Of a DNA stretch of 64,000 bases, positions 37,501 to 46,833 are shown in pieces (within the stretch, counting starts at the first letter, position 1; every line of letters starts with the position of its first letter). This DNA comes from Pseudoduganella lurida. GTDB taxonomy: Bacteria > Pseudomonadota > Gammaproteobacteria > Burkholderiales > Burkholderiaceae_D. The notes beneath the pieces are model-generated. The model made no database searches. It saw nothing but the letters and a program-made list of their open reading frames with translations, and had not been told where the DNA came from. Location: NCBI RefSeq assembly GCF_007830455.1, contig NZ_VLLB01000001.1, forward strand, positions 1,488,001 to 1,552,000, read 5' to 3'. The position numbers and the translations under genes are program-made.

Positions 37501-37810
37501 CCTCGATCAGGTTGCGGGTGAACGTGAACTTCAGCACGATCTGGGCCGAGCCCTCGTTGGCCGTGCTGTTGGTTTCCGTGACGCCGGTGATGCTCTGCAG
37601 CGATTTCTCGATGCGGTTGATGATTTCCCGCTCGACCGTTTCCGGCGACGCGCCTGGATACGGGATGGAGACCACGATCACGGGCACCTCCACATCGGGA
37701 TTCTGGTTGACGCGCAGTTTTTTCAGGGCCATCAGCCCCAGGCACATCATGGCGATGATCAGCACGATCGTGGCGATCGGCCGCTTGATACTGAAATTGG
37801 AGAGGAACAT
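34583..37810 (-). CDS. RND efflux transporter permease (HAE-1/AcrB-like)
   Basis: The 1075-residue protein has twelve spans and two large periplasmic loops. It opens MFLSNFSIKRPIATIVLIIAM and contains VSIPYPGASPETVEREI. Span 4 has LSLAIGVLIDDAIVV with the proton-relay Asp pair, and a late motif is LMGLVAKNAILLLDAARK. It forms a tripartite pump with the adaptor encoded upstream and an outer-membrane channel that is not in this window. Substrate unknown. The operon order is adaptor, then permease, 22 bases apart. Confidence 0.93.
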   Translation of the reverse strand: MFLSNFSIKRPIATIVLIIAMMCLGLMALKKLRVNQNPDVEVPVIVVSIPYPGASPETVEREIINRIEKSLQSITGVTETNSTANEGSAQIVLKFTFTRNLIEASDDVRNAIAAVRYKLPLEMREPVLRRVDVSAQPIMQLSLSSKTQSHAEISRLAEDVLADKLRGVDGVANVSVDGSLRRELSVLLNAEKLREYNVSISDVTNALRMQNTNAPVGKLRGALDEKSIRLVGRIERPEDFQQVVVKRNGGELVRLAQVATIEDGFAEINGMSMRSNQPNVGLSIIRTREASTVAVSKAVHAMVKEIEPTLAKGTTLDITDDGGEDAQSSLNNVIEALVLGAGLTIFVVYAFLNSWRSTLITALSLPTSVIAAFIGVWLCGFTLNFMTLLGLSLAIGVLIDDAIVVRENIVRHMQMGADRRTAAINGTAEIGLAVAATTFSIMAVFIPVAFMPGITGEWFRPFALTVTCSVAVSLFISFTLDPMLSAYWGDPPGHHEMPRKGFEKVLERFNTWFDHQADRYGNVIAWALHHRRWMAVIAVVTFLAAIGLQAKFGGASFVPSSDFGTIAIDVRTPSSSSVEYSQLKIMKAAEMAHSLPETTETNSYVNLSGGRIYVKIGKKNERERSAAEVAQDLRGKLAQLVGAEYTVLDDLANGARKPVQIEFTGEDSRKLMELTGRFMDELKKVPGAVDVSLSEQDPKDELQIELNRGLANSMGIGAGDAAAALRVAFAGIEVGDWVDPTGETRDVAVRLAPEDRTNAASIERLPIAVTGTNQMVPLDQIATITMGKGPSQIKHKDGKRVISVSANVQGRSPGEVTADAMKLARSIDFPPGYGLAVAGSGKDMQEVFTEMAIALVAGIGLMYLILVMQFGSFTAPLAVMLSLPLSLIGVVIALLATKSTINLMSLIGVIMLMGLVAKNAILLLDAARKREEEGFGREDSLMYAGRMRLRPILMTTFALIAGMLPVAIGHGEGGEFYRPLAISIIGGTITSTLLTLLMVPTFYDSIEITRDRMYAKFGRRAARWNTAVAGVLTFIEAILALTLVRLVFRLIVRGGRFVTGRKQTPPPPPPLAEAA

Positions 37811-37832
37811 TGGGTGGTTTCCTGGTTGTTCT

Positions 37833-38993
37833 TCAGTTGCCCTTGGCGGCGCCGGTGCCGCCGTTCGCGGCCGCCACGTTCTTCGGCGTTACCAGCTCCA
37901 CGGCCTGGCCGTCATGCACGGTGGCGCCCGGCGCGCGCAGCACCATGTCGCCAGATGCCAGGCCGCTCTTGACCTCCCAGAAGCCGGTGCGCTCGTCGCG
38001 CGTGCCGATCGCCAGGTTCACCTTCGACAGTTTTTTATCCTTGATGCGCCACACGTACTTGCTGTCGCCCGCCTCAACCATGGCCGAGGCCGGCAGCATC
38101 AGCGCATCCGTCGTGGCCGTCTCCACGCGCCCTTCCGCATACAGGCCGGCCACGCGGGGCTGGTTGCGCTCGGCGAATTCCACCAGCACTTCCACCTGGC
38201 GCGTGACGGCATTCGCGGCCGGGTCGACACGCTTCACCTTGCCCTGGAAATTCTGGCCCGGATAGCCGTTCACGCGGAACAGCACCGGCTGGCCCACCTT
38301 GACGATGCCGATCTTGTCGGCCGAGACGAGGCCCTCGAAGCGCATGCTGTTCGGGTCGATCACCTTGATCAGCTCCTTGCCGATCTGCGCCGTGTCGCCG
38401 CTGGACACCTTGCGGTCGCTGACGATGCCATCGAACGGTGCCCGCACCAGCGTGCGGTCAAGCGTCTGGCGGGCACCCACCGTGCGCGACTTGACGGCCG
38501 CCAGCTCGCTCTGCGCCGTGTTCAGCCGCACCTCGGCATCTTCCAGCGCCTGCATCGACGTCATGCCCGAGGCGCGCAGCGTCTTGTTCCGGTCCAGCAT
38601 GCGCTGCGCCTGGTCGACGACCTGCTTGGCGTTGCGCACGGCTTCCTCGGAAGAGCCCAGGCTGTCGCGGATCGAGGTGTCGTCCAGGCGCACGAGCAGG
38701 TCGCCCTTGCGCACCGGTTCGCCGTTTTCCTTCAGCACCTGCAGCACGATCGCCGAGACTTCCGCGCGCAGGTCGGCACGGCGTTCCGGCTGGATCGAGC
38801 CGGTGATGACGGGGCCCGACGCCAAGGCGTTCGACTGCACGGTCAGCAGGTCTTCCGGCGAGATCAGCAGCTTCGGTCCCTTCGCGTCCTTGCCGGCCTG
38901 GGCGGTACCGTCCTTGGCCCCTCCAGCGTCGGGCTTGCTGCAGGCGGCGAGGCTCGTGGCGATGGCGAGAGCGATCAGGGTAATTCGCAACAT
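37833..38993 (-). CDS. RND efflux periplasmic adaptor lipoprotein (membrane fusion protein)
   Basis: A 386-residue lipoprotein with signal and lipobox LAAC (MLRITLIALAIATSLAACSK). Next come a biotinyl-lipoyl half-motif (AEVSAIVLQVLKENGEPVRKGDLLVRLDD), an alpha-helical hairpin (about 105-170), the returning lipoyl half (RTLVRAPFDGIVSDRKVSSGD) and beta-barrel domains. It links the permease to the outer-membrane channel. CGGAG is eight bases before the ATG at 38993; the open frame upstream lacks a signal peptide. Confidence 0.93.
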   Translation of the reverse strand: MLRITLIALAIATSLAACSKPDAGGAKDGTAQAGKDAKGPKLLISPEDLLTVQSNALASGPVITGSIQPERRADLRAEVSAIVLQVLKENGEPVRKGDLLVRLDDTSIRDSLGSSEEAVRNAKQVVDQAQRMLDRNKTLRASGMTSMQALEDAEVRLNTAQSELAAVKSRTVGARQTLDRTLVRAPFDGIVSDRKVSSGDTAQIGKELIKVIDPNSMRFEGLVSADKIGIVKVGQPVLFRVNGYPGQNFQGKVKRVDPAANAVTRQVEVLVEFAERNQPRVAGLYAEGRVETATTDALMLPASAMVEAGDSKYVWRIKDKKLSKVNLAIGTRDERTGFWEVKSGLASGDMVLRAPGATVHDGQAVELVTPKNVAAANGGTGAAKGN

Positions 38994-39208
38994 GGGGAAA
39001 TCTCCGGAAGGTTTGGACCGAGTGCTGTTATGAATGCTGGCCGTTGTTATCTTTCCGGCCATGAGCGGCGAGTATCTCCGAGTGGGCAAACGAGGTCAAT
39101 TCGCCCGGGTCCAGACTGCGGGAAATTGTGGCTGGACTGTTGAAAAGCGTGGACAGACTGCAAAGACCGGTGCCGGCGGCCGGGTTGGAAGGGTGTGCTG
39201 CTGCTTCG

Positions 39209-39232
39209 GGCGGACGTCCGGCAACGTCCGCC
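39209..39232. other. Stem-loop in the RND-DUF212 intergenic region
   Basis: GGCGGACGT and ACGTCCGCC form a perfect 9-bp stem with a 6-base loop, just past the stop of the minus-strand PAP2-like gene. No T-run; it may stabilise the mRNA 3' end. Confidence 0.4.
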
Positions 39233-39241
39233 GGGGCCGGT

Positions 39242-39676
39242 TTACGCTCGGGCGAACAGGGCGTACACCAGGTGTCCGATCGCGATCCCGGTCGCCAGGC
39301 CACCGCAGATTTCGACCACCGTGTGGCCCATTCGTTCCCGCAGGCGCTTGCGGCCCGCTTCCGGCACCGGCTCCCGGTCGGCCAGGCGGTTGATGGCGGC
39401 CGCCTGACGGCCCACGTGCTGGCGCAGGCTGTTGGCGTCGATAATGACGATGAAGCACAGCGTGACGGCCACGCCGAACGCGGGATGGCCGATGCCTTCG
39501 CGCAGCGCGATCAGCGTCGCCATGCTGGAGACGACGGCGCTGTGGTTGCTGGGGAAGCCGCCGTTGCCGACCAGGTTGAACGCCCACTTGCGGGCCTTGG
39601 CACTGTTGATCAGGAATTTGATGGGGCCGACGGTGATCCAGGTGATCAGCGGGGTGACGAGATAGGCGAGGTCCAT
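39242..39676 (-). CDS. Divergent PAP2 family protein (DUF212/YuiD-like)
   Basis: A 144-residue membrane protein. The family signature GGFPSNHSAVVSSMATLIALREG is clear, followed by the membrane span VAVTLCFIVIIDANSLRQHVGRQA and GHTVVEICGGLATGIAIG, which keep the PAP2-type Ser-His and His positions. Function is unproven; a lipid phosphatase-like role is possible. The start MDLAYLVTPLITW at 39676 is chosen by family length. Confidence 0.9.
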   Translation of the reverse strand: MDLAYLVTPLITWITVGPIKFLINSAKARKWAFNLVGNGGFPSNHSAVVSSMATLIALREGIGHPAFGVAVTLCFIVIIDANSLRQHVGRQAAAINRLADREPVPEAGRKRLRERMGHTVVEICGGLATGIAIGHLVYALFARA

Positions 39677-39799
39677 GGTCGAATAAGGGTTAATTCTTGG
39701 CAATCGGGCATTATCGCAGAAGCCGGCTCCGCGCCGAAAGCAGGTCCGGTAGAATCGCCCCACTTCAATATAAATATCCTAACGATAAGGACACGGGGA

Positions 39800-40843
39800 A
39801 TGAAACATTTCAGGATTTCCATCATCGTCACGGTGGTGCTGATGGGGCTGGCAGGCTGGTGGGGCTACAGCCATGGCGGGGTACACGGCCTGCTCACGGC
39901 GCTGTGGATCACGGGCGTGCTGGGGGTGATGGAGGTGTCGCTGTCCTTCGATAACGCGGTGGTGAATGCCTCCGTGCTGAAGGACTGGAATCCCTTCTGG
40001 CAGAAGCTGTTCCTGACGGTCGGCATTCTTGTGGCCGTGTTCGGCATGCGGCTGATCTTCCCGCTGGCGATCGTGGCCGTGGCGACTGGCCTGGACCTGC
40101 TGCAGGTCTGGACGATGGCAACGACGACGCCGCAGGAATACTCGCGCCACCTGATGGACGTGCATGCCGAGGTGGCCGCGTTCGGCGGCGCCTTCCTGCT
40201 GCTGGTGTTCCTGAACTTCCTGTTCGACGAGGAGAAGGAAGTGCACTGGATCGGCTGGTTCGAGGAAAAGGCCGGCAGCGTGGGCACGGAAAGCCTGTCG
40301 ATCCTGCTGGCGCTGATTGCCATCTGCGTGTGCGTGGAACTGGTGCCGGAAGCGAAGCATTTTTCGGTGCTGTATGCGGGCGTGGCCGGCATCGCCGTGT
40401 ACGTGGGCGTGGGCTGGCTGTCGTCGCTGCTGGAGGAAAAGGAGTCGGACGTCGATATCGGCAAGGTCGTGCAGCGCGGCAGCATCGGCGGCTTCCTGTA
40501 CCTGGAAGTGCTGGATGCCTCGTTCAGCTTCGACGGCGTGATCGGCGCGTTCGCGATCACCAGCGATGTCGTCATCATCATGCTGGGCCTGGCGATCGGC
40601 GCGATGTACGTGCGGTCCCTGACCGTCTACCTGGTGCACAAGGGCACGCTGGACGAATTCATCTACCTGGAACACGGCGCCCACTATGCGATCGGCATCC
40701 TGGCGCTCATCATGCTCGCCAGCGTGAAGTACCACATTCCCGAATGGTTCACCGGGCTGTCCGGCGTGGCCTTCATCGCGGTGTCGCTGTACTCCTCGGT
40801 GAAGTACCGCAAACGCGTATCACAACAGGAGGTGATGCAGTAA
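39800..40843 (+). CDS. DUF475 (TerC-like) integral membrane protein
   Basis: A 347-residue protein with eight or more spans. The TerC-like motif MEVSLSFDNAVVNASVLKDW and the second half-repeat LEVLDASFSFDGVIGAFAI each carry the conserved Phe-Asp pair expected for metal-binding TerC/Alx-type carriers. A cytoplasmic acidic loop (DEEKEVHWIGW) lies between. Family function is not settled; metal ion export is a reasonable guess. The ATG is at 39800; the frame is open for 670 bases upstream but without protein-like sequence. Confidence 0.88.
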   Translation: MKHFRISIIVTVVLMGLAGWWGYSHGGVHGLLTALWITGVLGVMEVSLSFDNAVVNASVLKDWNPFWQKLFLTVGILVAVFGMRLIFPLAIVAVATGLDLLQVWTMATTTPQEYSRHLMDVHAEVAAFGGAFLLLVFLNFLFDEEKEVHWIGWFEEKAGSVGTESLSILLALIAICVCVELVPEAKHFSVLYAGVAGIAVYVGVGWLSSLLEEKESDVDIGKVVQRGSIGGFLYLEVLDASFSFDGVIGAFAITSDVVIIMLGLAIGAMYVRSLTVYLVHKGTLDEFIYLEHGAHYAIGILALIMLASVKYHIPEWFTGLSGVAFIAVSLYSSVKYRKRVSQQEVMQ

Positions 40844-40880
40844 GATCGCACCATCTCAACTTTGCCATTGTGCCAATGCC

Positions 40881-41255
40881 ATGACGCGACGCCGCTTCTC
40901 ACCTCTCCTGATCCTCGTCGGCCTGGTCGTCGTCGCCGCGCTCGTCTTCTGGGCCTGGGTGGCCTCCACGCTCAATTTCGCGTACTCGGAAGGCGAGCGG
41001 GCCGGCTACCTGCAGAAATTCTCGAAGGTGGGCTGGCTGTGCAAGACGTGGGAAGGCGAGCTGCTGCTGACCTCGATGCCGGGCGCGATCCCGGAAAAAT
41101 TCCTGTTCAGCGCCCGCGACGACGCGATCGCCGCGCAGCTCTCCGCCGCCATCGGCAAGCGCGTCAACCTCACGTACGCCCAGCACAAGGGCGTGCCCAC
41201 CAACTGCTTCGGCGAGACCGAGTACTACGTCGAGCGGGTGGTGGTGCAGCAGTAA
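40881..41255 (+). CDS. Small single-span protein of unknown function
   Basis: A 124-residue protein with one N-terminal span (about 8-28) after a basic MTRRRF start, so probably anchored with the C-terminus in the periplasm. The body contains FAYSEGERAGYLQKFSKVGWLCKTWEGEL and ends EYYVERVVVQ. I recognise this pattern as a conserved betaproteobacterial hypothetical protein with no assigned role. A decayed copy of its 3' end lies about 150 bp downstream. Confidence 0.78.
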   Translation: MTRRRFSPLLILVGLVVVAALVFWAWVASTLNFAYSEGERAGYLQKFSKVGWLCKTWEGELLLTSMPGAIPEKFLFSARDDAIAAQLSAAIGKRVNLTYAQHKGVPTNCFGETEYYVERVVVQQ

Positions 41256-41283
41256 TCCGTATCGCGGAAACGACACTTAACCG

Positions 41284-41730
41284 TCGGGGACAGTCCCCAT
41301 TTTCAGGAAATATTTCCCAAAATCGGGGACAGTCCCCTTTTTCAGGAAAGATTTCTTGGAAATCAGGTCGCGCCCCCAAACTCCTCGACCGCCATGCAGC
41401 CATCCGATGCGATCGGCATGCGCGCCTACCTCATGTATGCCCAGCACAAGGAGGTGCCGGCAGTCGTTCGGTGAGCCCGATACTGCGCCGAGCCGGATAG
41501 TGGCGCAGCGGTAGTCTGTATACCGGATACGACACTGCGACATCGGGGACAGTCCCCTTTTTCAAGAAAGATTGCTCGCTATGGGGGATAGTCGCGTTCC
41601 CGATTCCAACTTTGACACGCTTGTTGGATAAGCGACACAGGGGACAGTCCCCATTTTCAGGAAATATTTCCCGAAATGAGGGACAGTCCCCGAGTTCAGG
41701 AAAGATTGCCCGGAAATAGGTGGCTGTCCC
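41284..41730. repeat. Cluster of GGGGACAGTCCCC interspersed repeats
   Basis: The 41256-41736 region has no intact gene. The 13-bp near-palindrome GGGGACAGTCCCC recurs around 41285, 41324, 41544, 41640 and (as GGGACAGTCCCC) 41680, with a degenerate GGTGGCTGTCCCC at 41721. Most are followed by TTTTTCAGGAAAGATTTC or ATTTTCAGGAAATATTTCCC. The unit is about 38 bp and mostly occurs in pairs. This looks like a REP-like dispersed repeat family. Confidence 0.85.
41408..41540 (+). pseudogene. Decayed duplicate of the 3' end of the 40881-41255 gene
   Basis: GATCGGCATGCGCGCCTACC ... GCCCAGCACAAGG at about 41411-41450 parallels CATCGGCAAGCGCGTCAACC ... GCCCAGCACAAGG in the upstream gene. Similarity continues through the stop into the flank (CCGGATACGACAC versus TCGCGGAAACGACAC). 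The copy has substitutions, indels and no open frame. Confidence 0.75.
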
Positions 41731-41736
41731 CGATTG

Positions 41737-43926
41737 TTACGCTTCCAGCTTGCGCTGCACGGCGGCCAGCGCGCGCTGGGCGGCTTCGTAGCGGCGGGTT
41801 TCCTGGTCGAGGAGCGCCTGCTTGGCAGCCGTCAGCGCGGCGGTCGTGTCGGCGGCCTTGCGCTGCATGTCGGCGTGGGCGCGCGCGGCGTCCAGCAGCG
41901 CTTTCTGGTGCGATGCCTTCTCCTGTGCGGCCGAAGCGGCGGCGGCTTCCAGCGTTTCCCGTTCGCGCAGCATCGTGGCGGTGGCGATTTCCGCATCGGC
42001 CTTGTCGCGCGCGGCGGTGGCGATGGCGATCTCGGAGGCCATGCGGCTTTCCAGCGCACGGGCCGTTTCCTCGTCGGCCGCGGCGGTGGCGCGCTGCTGC
42101 GCCGTGCGTTCTTCCAGCAGCGCCAGCGCGGCGCGTTCCTGCGTGACGAAGTCGCGCTCGGCAGCCACCTGGGCCTGCGTGGCGGCAGCCTTGGCCTGTT
42201 CCGCCTGCGCCCGTTCGCGGTGCACTTCGGACAGCTCGACGGCCAGCCGCGCCTGCGCCGCAGCGGCTTGCGCGGCTTCTTCCTTCTGCTGCGCTTCCAC
42301 TTCCTTCTGTTCGGTCATCACGGCCAGTGCCGCCGCTTCCTGGCGCAGTGCCTCGGCGCGACGGGTATCGGCGGCCGCATCGCGGGCCAGCGCTTCGGCC
42401 TGTTCGCGTTCGGCGGCGGCGCGCGTGGCGGCAGCGGCCACGGCACGCTCTTCTTCGGTCAGGCGTGCCTTCAGCGCGGCGATCGCTTCACCTTCTGCGG
42501 CAGCACGGGCCTGCTCCGCATCGACGAGGCGGGCCGCATGCTCGGCCTTCTGGCGCGCCAGCTCGTTGGCCGTATCCAGCGCGGCCGCGTGTTCGGCCAG
42601 TGCCGTCACTTCGGCCGCTTCCGCATCGTTCTTCGCCTGGGCCAGTTCGACGGCGGCGTGCGACAGTTCGGCGCGCTCATCGGCCAGGCGGGCGGCACGC
42701 TGCTGTTCCTGCGCTTCCAGCGCGGCCGCATCGGCGGCGGCCTGTTCGGCCTGCTGCCGCAGCTGCGCCTGCTCGGTGGCGTGACGCTCGGCGTCCAGCT
42801 TCGAACGGGTGGCGAATTCGGCCTGCTGCTCCGCCTCGACGCGGCCCATGGCCACGACATGCAGCTCGCGGTCGGCGGCGATGCGCGCTTCGGTGGCGGC
42901 CATGATGCGGGCATCGGCATCGCGGCGCGCCTGGGCCGTGGTCGCGGCCATCGCTTCCAGGCGCTCGCGGTGCTGGGCGGCGTCACGGATTTCCTTTTCC
43001 GTCTGCAGGCGCAGGCGCAGCGACAGCGCGGCGCTGCGGTCCGACTCCGCCTTGGCCAGTGCGATCGCTTCGCGTTCCTGTTCCAGGTGGGCCAGCGCGC
43101 GGGCTTCCTCGGCCGCGTGCACTTCGGCGGCGGCGCGGGCAAAGGCCGACTCCAGTGCCACCTGGTCGGCGCGCTCGCGCTGGCGGGTCGCTTCCAGCGC
43201 CTCGCCTTCCACCTGGGCGAGCTGCTGGGCCGTCTGGCGGGCCGAGAAGGCGTGACGTTCGCGTTCACGGGCCAGCGTGGCCATGCGCGCATCGGCGCTG
43301 GCGATGCCGATCACTTCATCCTTGGCGGCCTGCACGGCGGCGACGCGTTCGGCGGCCTGCAGCCGCGCCTGTTCGGTTTCCTTCTTCAGTTCGTCCGCCG
43401 CGCGGCTGGCCTGCTCGGCGAACTGCGCCTCCGCTTCCAGCTGTTCGGTGGCGCGGCGACGGCTTTCCTCTTCGGCGCGGGCGCGCAGTTCGGCAGCCTG
43501 GCGGATCTGGTTGTCGGCTTCCACGCGGGCGCGCAGCTCGGCGGTCTCCTGCTTCACCGCTTCCAGCTTGGCCACGCTGGCATTGGCCGCGGCGCGCAGG
43601 CTTTCGAGGCGTTCGCGGTTGGCGGCGATCACGTCTTCGGCAGCCTGCGCATTCTGCAGCGCGACGGCGGCCGCGGCGGAATCCATCGCGGCGCGGTCTT
43701 CGGCCAGCGTGCGGGCGCGGGACTCGGCATGGGCGCGGTTCTCGGCGGCGCACGCGGCCTTCGCTTCCGCCTCGACGCGGGCAATCGCCTGCTGGATGGC
43801 GCGCAGCTCCGCCTCGGCACGGGCCGGCTTGGCTTCGTCGTTGGCGGGGACGCTCAGGTCGTGATCGAGATCGGCCTCGTCAGCGGAATAGGCGACGTGC
43901 AGGGGGTGGGCCAGTTGTGCGTGCAT
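41737..43926 (-). CDS. Very long Ala/Glu/Arg-rich coiled-coil protein of unknown function
   Basis: The 729-residue protein is almost wholly predicted helix: after about 35 N-terminal residues (MHAQLAHPLHVAYSADEADL) it consists of A, E, R, Q, D and L heptad-like sequence to the end, with no membrane span or signal peptide. Segments such as RAEAELRAIQQAIARVEAEAKAAC recur in style without exact repetition. It resembles the helical rods of TolA or filament-like coiled coils, but has no recognisable head domain. The start could be 43926 (GCGAG before it) or 43962. It has no clear operon partners. Confidence 0.75.
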   Translation of the reverse strand: MHAQLAHPLHVAYSADEADLDHDLSVPANDEAKPARAEAELRAIQQAIARVEAEAKAACAAENRAHAESRARTLAEDRAAMDSAAAAVALQNAQAAEDVIAANRERLESLRAAANASVAKLEAVKQETAELRARVEADNQIRQAAELRARAEEESRRRATEQLEAEAQFAEQASRAADELKKETEQARLQAAERVAAVQAAKDEVIGIASADARMATLARERERHAFSARQTAQQLAQVEGEALEATRQRERADQVALESAFARAAAEVHAAEEARALAHLEQEREAIALAKAESDRSAALSLRLRLQTEKEIRDAAQHRERLEAMAATTAQARRDADARIMAATEARIAADRELHVVAMGRVEAEQQAEFATRSKLDAERHATEQAQLRQQAEQAAADAAALEAQEQQRAARLADERAELSHAAVELAQAKNDAEAAEVTALAEHAAALDTANELARQKAEHAARLVDAEQARAAAEGEAIAALKARLTEEERAVAAAATRAAAEREQAEALARDAAADTRRAEALRQEAAALAVMTEQKEVEAQQKEEAAQAAAAQARLAVELSEVHRERAQAEQAKAAATQAQVAAERDFVTQERAALALLEERTAQQRATAAADEETARALESRMASEIAIATAARDKADAEIATATMLRERETLEAAAASAAQEKASHQKALLDAARAHADMQRKAADTTAALTAAKQALLDQETRRYEAAQRALAAVQRKLEA

Positions 43927-44040
43927 GACAGTCTCGCTGAAGAGGGATTTTCGAGCTGTCATTATGGGACGGCGCCACACCGGTCGAGCCGGCGAGCAAA
44001 GCGGGTTTTGCCCCCTTATTCAGGGGTTGTCACCGCGCTA

Positions 44041-45042
44041 TCAGACTGGCCAGAGCGGCGGCTCGTCCATCAGCGCCACCTGCTCGCGCAGCTCCAGGAT
44101 GCGGTCCTGCCAGTAGCGCTGCGTGTTAAACCAGGGAAAGGCAGCGGGGAACGCCGGATCGTCCCAGCGGCGCGCCAGCCAAGCCGCGTAATGCATCAGC
44201 CGCAGCGTGCGCAGCGCTTCCACCAGGTACAGCTGGCGCGGATCGAAGTCGCAGAAATCCTCGTAGCCGGCCAGGATGTCGGACAGCTGCCCCACCATCT
44301 CGGAACGCTCGCCGGACAGCATCATCCACAGGTCCTGCACCGCCGGGCCCATGCGCGCATCGTCGAAATCGACGAAATGGGGGCCGGCATCCGTCCACAG
44401 CACGTTGCCGCCGTGGCAGTCGCCATGCAGGCGGATCAGCGGTACCTGGCCGGCCCGTTCATAGCTGCGGCGCACGCCTTCCAGCGCCTGGCTGGCGACG
44501 CTGCGGTAGGCATCCACCAGGTCGGCCGGCAGGAAGGCGTTCTGCAGCAGGTAGTCGCGCGATTCGGTACCGAAGGTGGTCATGTCCAGCGGGGGCCGCT
44601 GGCGGAACGGCTGCGTGGCGCCGATCGCGTGGATGCGGCCGATGAAGCGGCCCGTCCATTCCAGCACGTTGCGGTCGGACAGTTCCGGCGCACGGCCGCC
44701 ATGGCGCTCGAAGACGGCGAAGCGGAACTGGCCGAAGGTGTGCAGCGTGCGGCCATCGATGGTCATCGGCGGCACGGCGGGAATCTCGGCGCCGTGCAGC
44801 TCGGCGATGAAGGCATGTTCCTCGCCGATGGCGGCGTCGCTCCAGCGGCCCGGCCGGTAGAATTTGACGACCACCGGCTTGCCGTCCTCGATGCCCACCT
44901 GGTAGACGCGGTTCTCGTAGCTGTTCAGCGCCAGCAGGCGCCCGTCGCCGTACAGGCCGACAGCGGCCAGCGCGTCGAGCACCATGTCGGGGCCCAGGGT
45001 GGAAAACGGATGGGCGGCGGGAGGGAGGCTGGAATTCGTCAT
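44041..45042 (-). CDS. srkA: Stress response serine/threonine kinase SrkA (YihE) family
   Basis: A 333-residue aminoglycoside phosphotransferase-like kinase. It has [11 protein letters not shown] and [12 protein letters not shown] (ATP-binding Lys), catalytic [14 protein letters not shown], and metal-binding [19 protein letters not shown]. This set is diagnostic of YihE/SrkA, which protects E. coli from stress-induced death. Length matches the family (328 in E. coli). It is divergent from the YecA-like gene, 55 bases apart. Confidence 0.93.
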   Translation of the reverse strand: MTNSSLPPAAHPFSTLGPDMVLDALAAVGLYGDGRLLALNSYENRVYQVGIEDGKPVVVKFYRPGRWSDAAIGEEHAFIAELHGAEIPAVPPMTIDGRTLHTFGQFRFAVFERHGGRAPELSDRNVLEWTGRFIGRIHAIGATQPFRQRPPLDMTTFGTESRDYLLQNAFLPADLVDAYRSVASQALEGVRRSYERAGQVPLIRLHGDCHGGNVLWTDAGPHFVDFDDARMGPAVQDLWMMLSGERSEMVGQLSDILAGYEDFCDFDPRQLYLVEALRTLRLMHYAAWLARRWDDPAFPAAFPWFNTQRYWQDRILELREQVALMDEPPLWPV

Positions 45043-45097
45043 CTCGCCATTGTACGGCGGGGGGCGTATACTGCCGGATTACTTTAGAAAGACACAC

Positions 45098-45796
<699 letters not shown>

Positions 45797-45818
45797 GCAT
45801 TACGGCCCCGCCAGCAGC

Positions 45819-46673
45819 TCAGTGCGCGTCGATGAACGCCACCACGTCATCGAGCGTGGGCGCCAGCCAGCGCCCCGGCCCTGCCAGCGAGGCCAGCAAG
45901 GTCACGTGCGACACGCGCGGGTAGTAGCGCTCTTCGACCTGATCGCCTTTTTCGCGTAACTTCGCGGCCAGCCCGCCGGTGTTGCGCTGCGGGTTGACGG
46001 TGCGGTCGTTGATGGGGGCCAGCAGCAGGGACGGCGGCGCGTGCCGCGTCACGTGCACGACCGGCTGCGAATCGGCCGGCGTGTCCGGATAGTCGAACAC
46101 CGGCCGCACTTCGGCACTCGTCACGGGCAGGAAATCATAGGGCCCCGCCAGGCCGATGAAGCCGCGCAGTGCCGACGGCGCCAGCTTCACGCGCGCCAGC
46201 CAGCGCTCGTCCAGCGCCAGCATCGCCGCGTTGTAGGCGCCGGCGCTGTGGCCCATCACGAAGATACGGTGCGGATCGCCGCCCTGCTCCGCCGCGTGGC
46301 GCACCGCCCAGCCGACGGCCTGCGCGCTGTCGTCCAGGAAGTCCGGGTACTTCGCGCGGGGATACAGGCGGTAATCGGCAATCACCGCCACGATGCCGCG
46401 CGCTGCCAGCGCCTTGCCGACGAAGGCATATTCGCCGCGCGAGCCGCTGGTCCAGTTACCGCCGTAGAAGAACACCACCACCGGCGCGGGAACGGCCGTC
46501 ACCTTGTCGGGACGGTACACGTCCAGCTGCAAGCCGGGGGCGAAGGCGACGTCGCGCGTGGCGCTGCTGTCGCCGGCCGGCGTCAGTGCGCTCAGCGTGC
46601 GCAATGGTGAACAGGCCGCGAGTGCGGTGCAGATGGCGCCGGCCAATGCCAGGCGCAGTAATGTTTTTTTCAT
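45819..46673 (-). CDS. Alpha/beta hydrolase lipoprotein (esterase/lipase, BD-FAE-like)
   Basis: A 284-residue lipoprotein, lipobox LAAC in MKKTLLRLALAGAICTALAACS. The hydrolase fold has oxyanion motif VVVFFYGGNWTSGSRGEY (HGG-like with Tyr for His), nucleophile elbow VMGHSAGAYNA, acid near LLAPINDRTVNP and catalytic His in PRVSHVTLLASL. Related to carboxylesterases of the HSL/feruloyl-esterase type; substrate unknown. GGAGGGAACC precedes the ATG at 46673. It is convergent with the YecA-like gene. Confidence 0.9.
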   Translation of the reverse strand: MKKTLLRLALAGAICTALAACSPLRTLSALTPAGDSSATRDVAFAPGLQLDVYRPDKVTAVPAPVVVFFYGGNWTSGSRGEYAFVGKALAARGIVAVIADYRLYPRAKYPDFLDDSAQAVGWAVRHAAEQGGDPHRIFVMGHSAGAYNAAMLALDERWLARVKLAPSALRGFIGLAGPYDFLPVTSAEVRPVFDYPDTPADSQPVVHVTRHAPPSLLLAPINDRTVNPQRNTGGLAAKLREKGDQVEERYYPRVSHVTLLASLAGPGRWLAPTLDDVVAFIDAH

Positions 46674-46789
46674 GGTTCCCTCCCTGCTGCACAGCATGGA
46701 GGGACCACCGGCCCCGCTCCGTACGCACGCGCACGGTTCAGCACCTGTTGCCGAGCCAGTGGCGCGCAGGGCCTCGCGTGGGGTCGGGC

Positions 46790-46822
46790 GCCGTGACGCG
46801 GGCTCTGTCGCCGCGTCACGGC
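46790..46822. other. Perfect 11-bp stem-loop between orn and the hydrolase gene
   Basis: GCCGTGACGCG (46790-46800) and CGCGTCACGGC (46812-46822) form an 11-bp perfect stem with an 11-base loop. It lies downstream of orn on the minus strand; no T-run follows, so terminator function is uncertain. Confidence 0.5.
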
Positions 46823-46833
46823 TTGCGCATCAA

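Noticed and set aside
41734..45087. A plus-strand open frame of 1117 codons opposite the coiled-coil and srkA genes
   Set aside because: Its Gly/Phe/Arg-rich translation has no motif; it is the antisense of two well-supported minus-strand genes in high-GC DNA.
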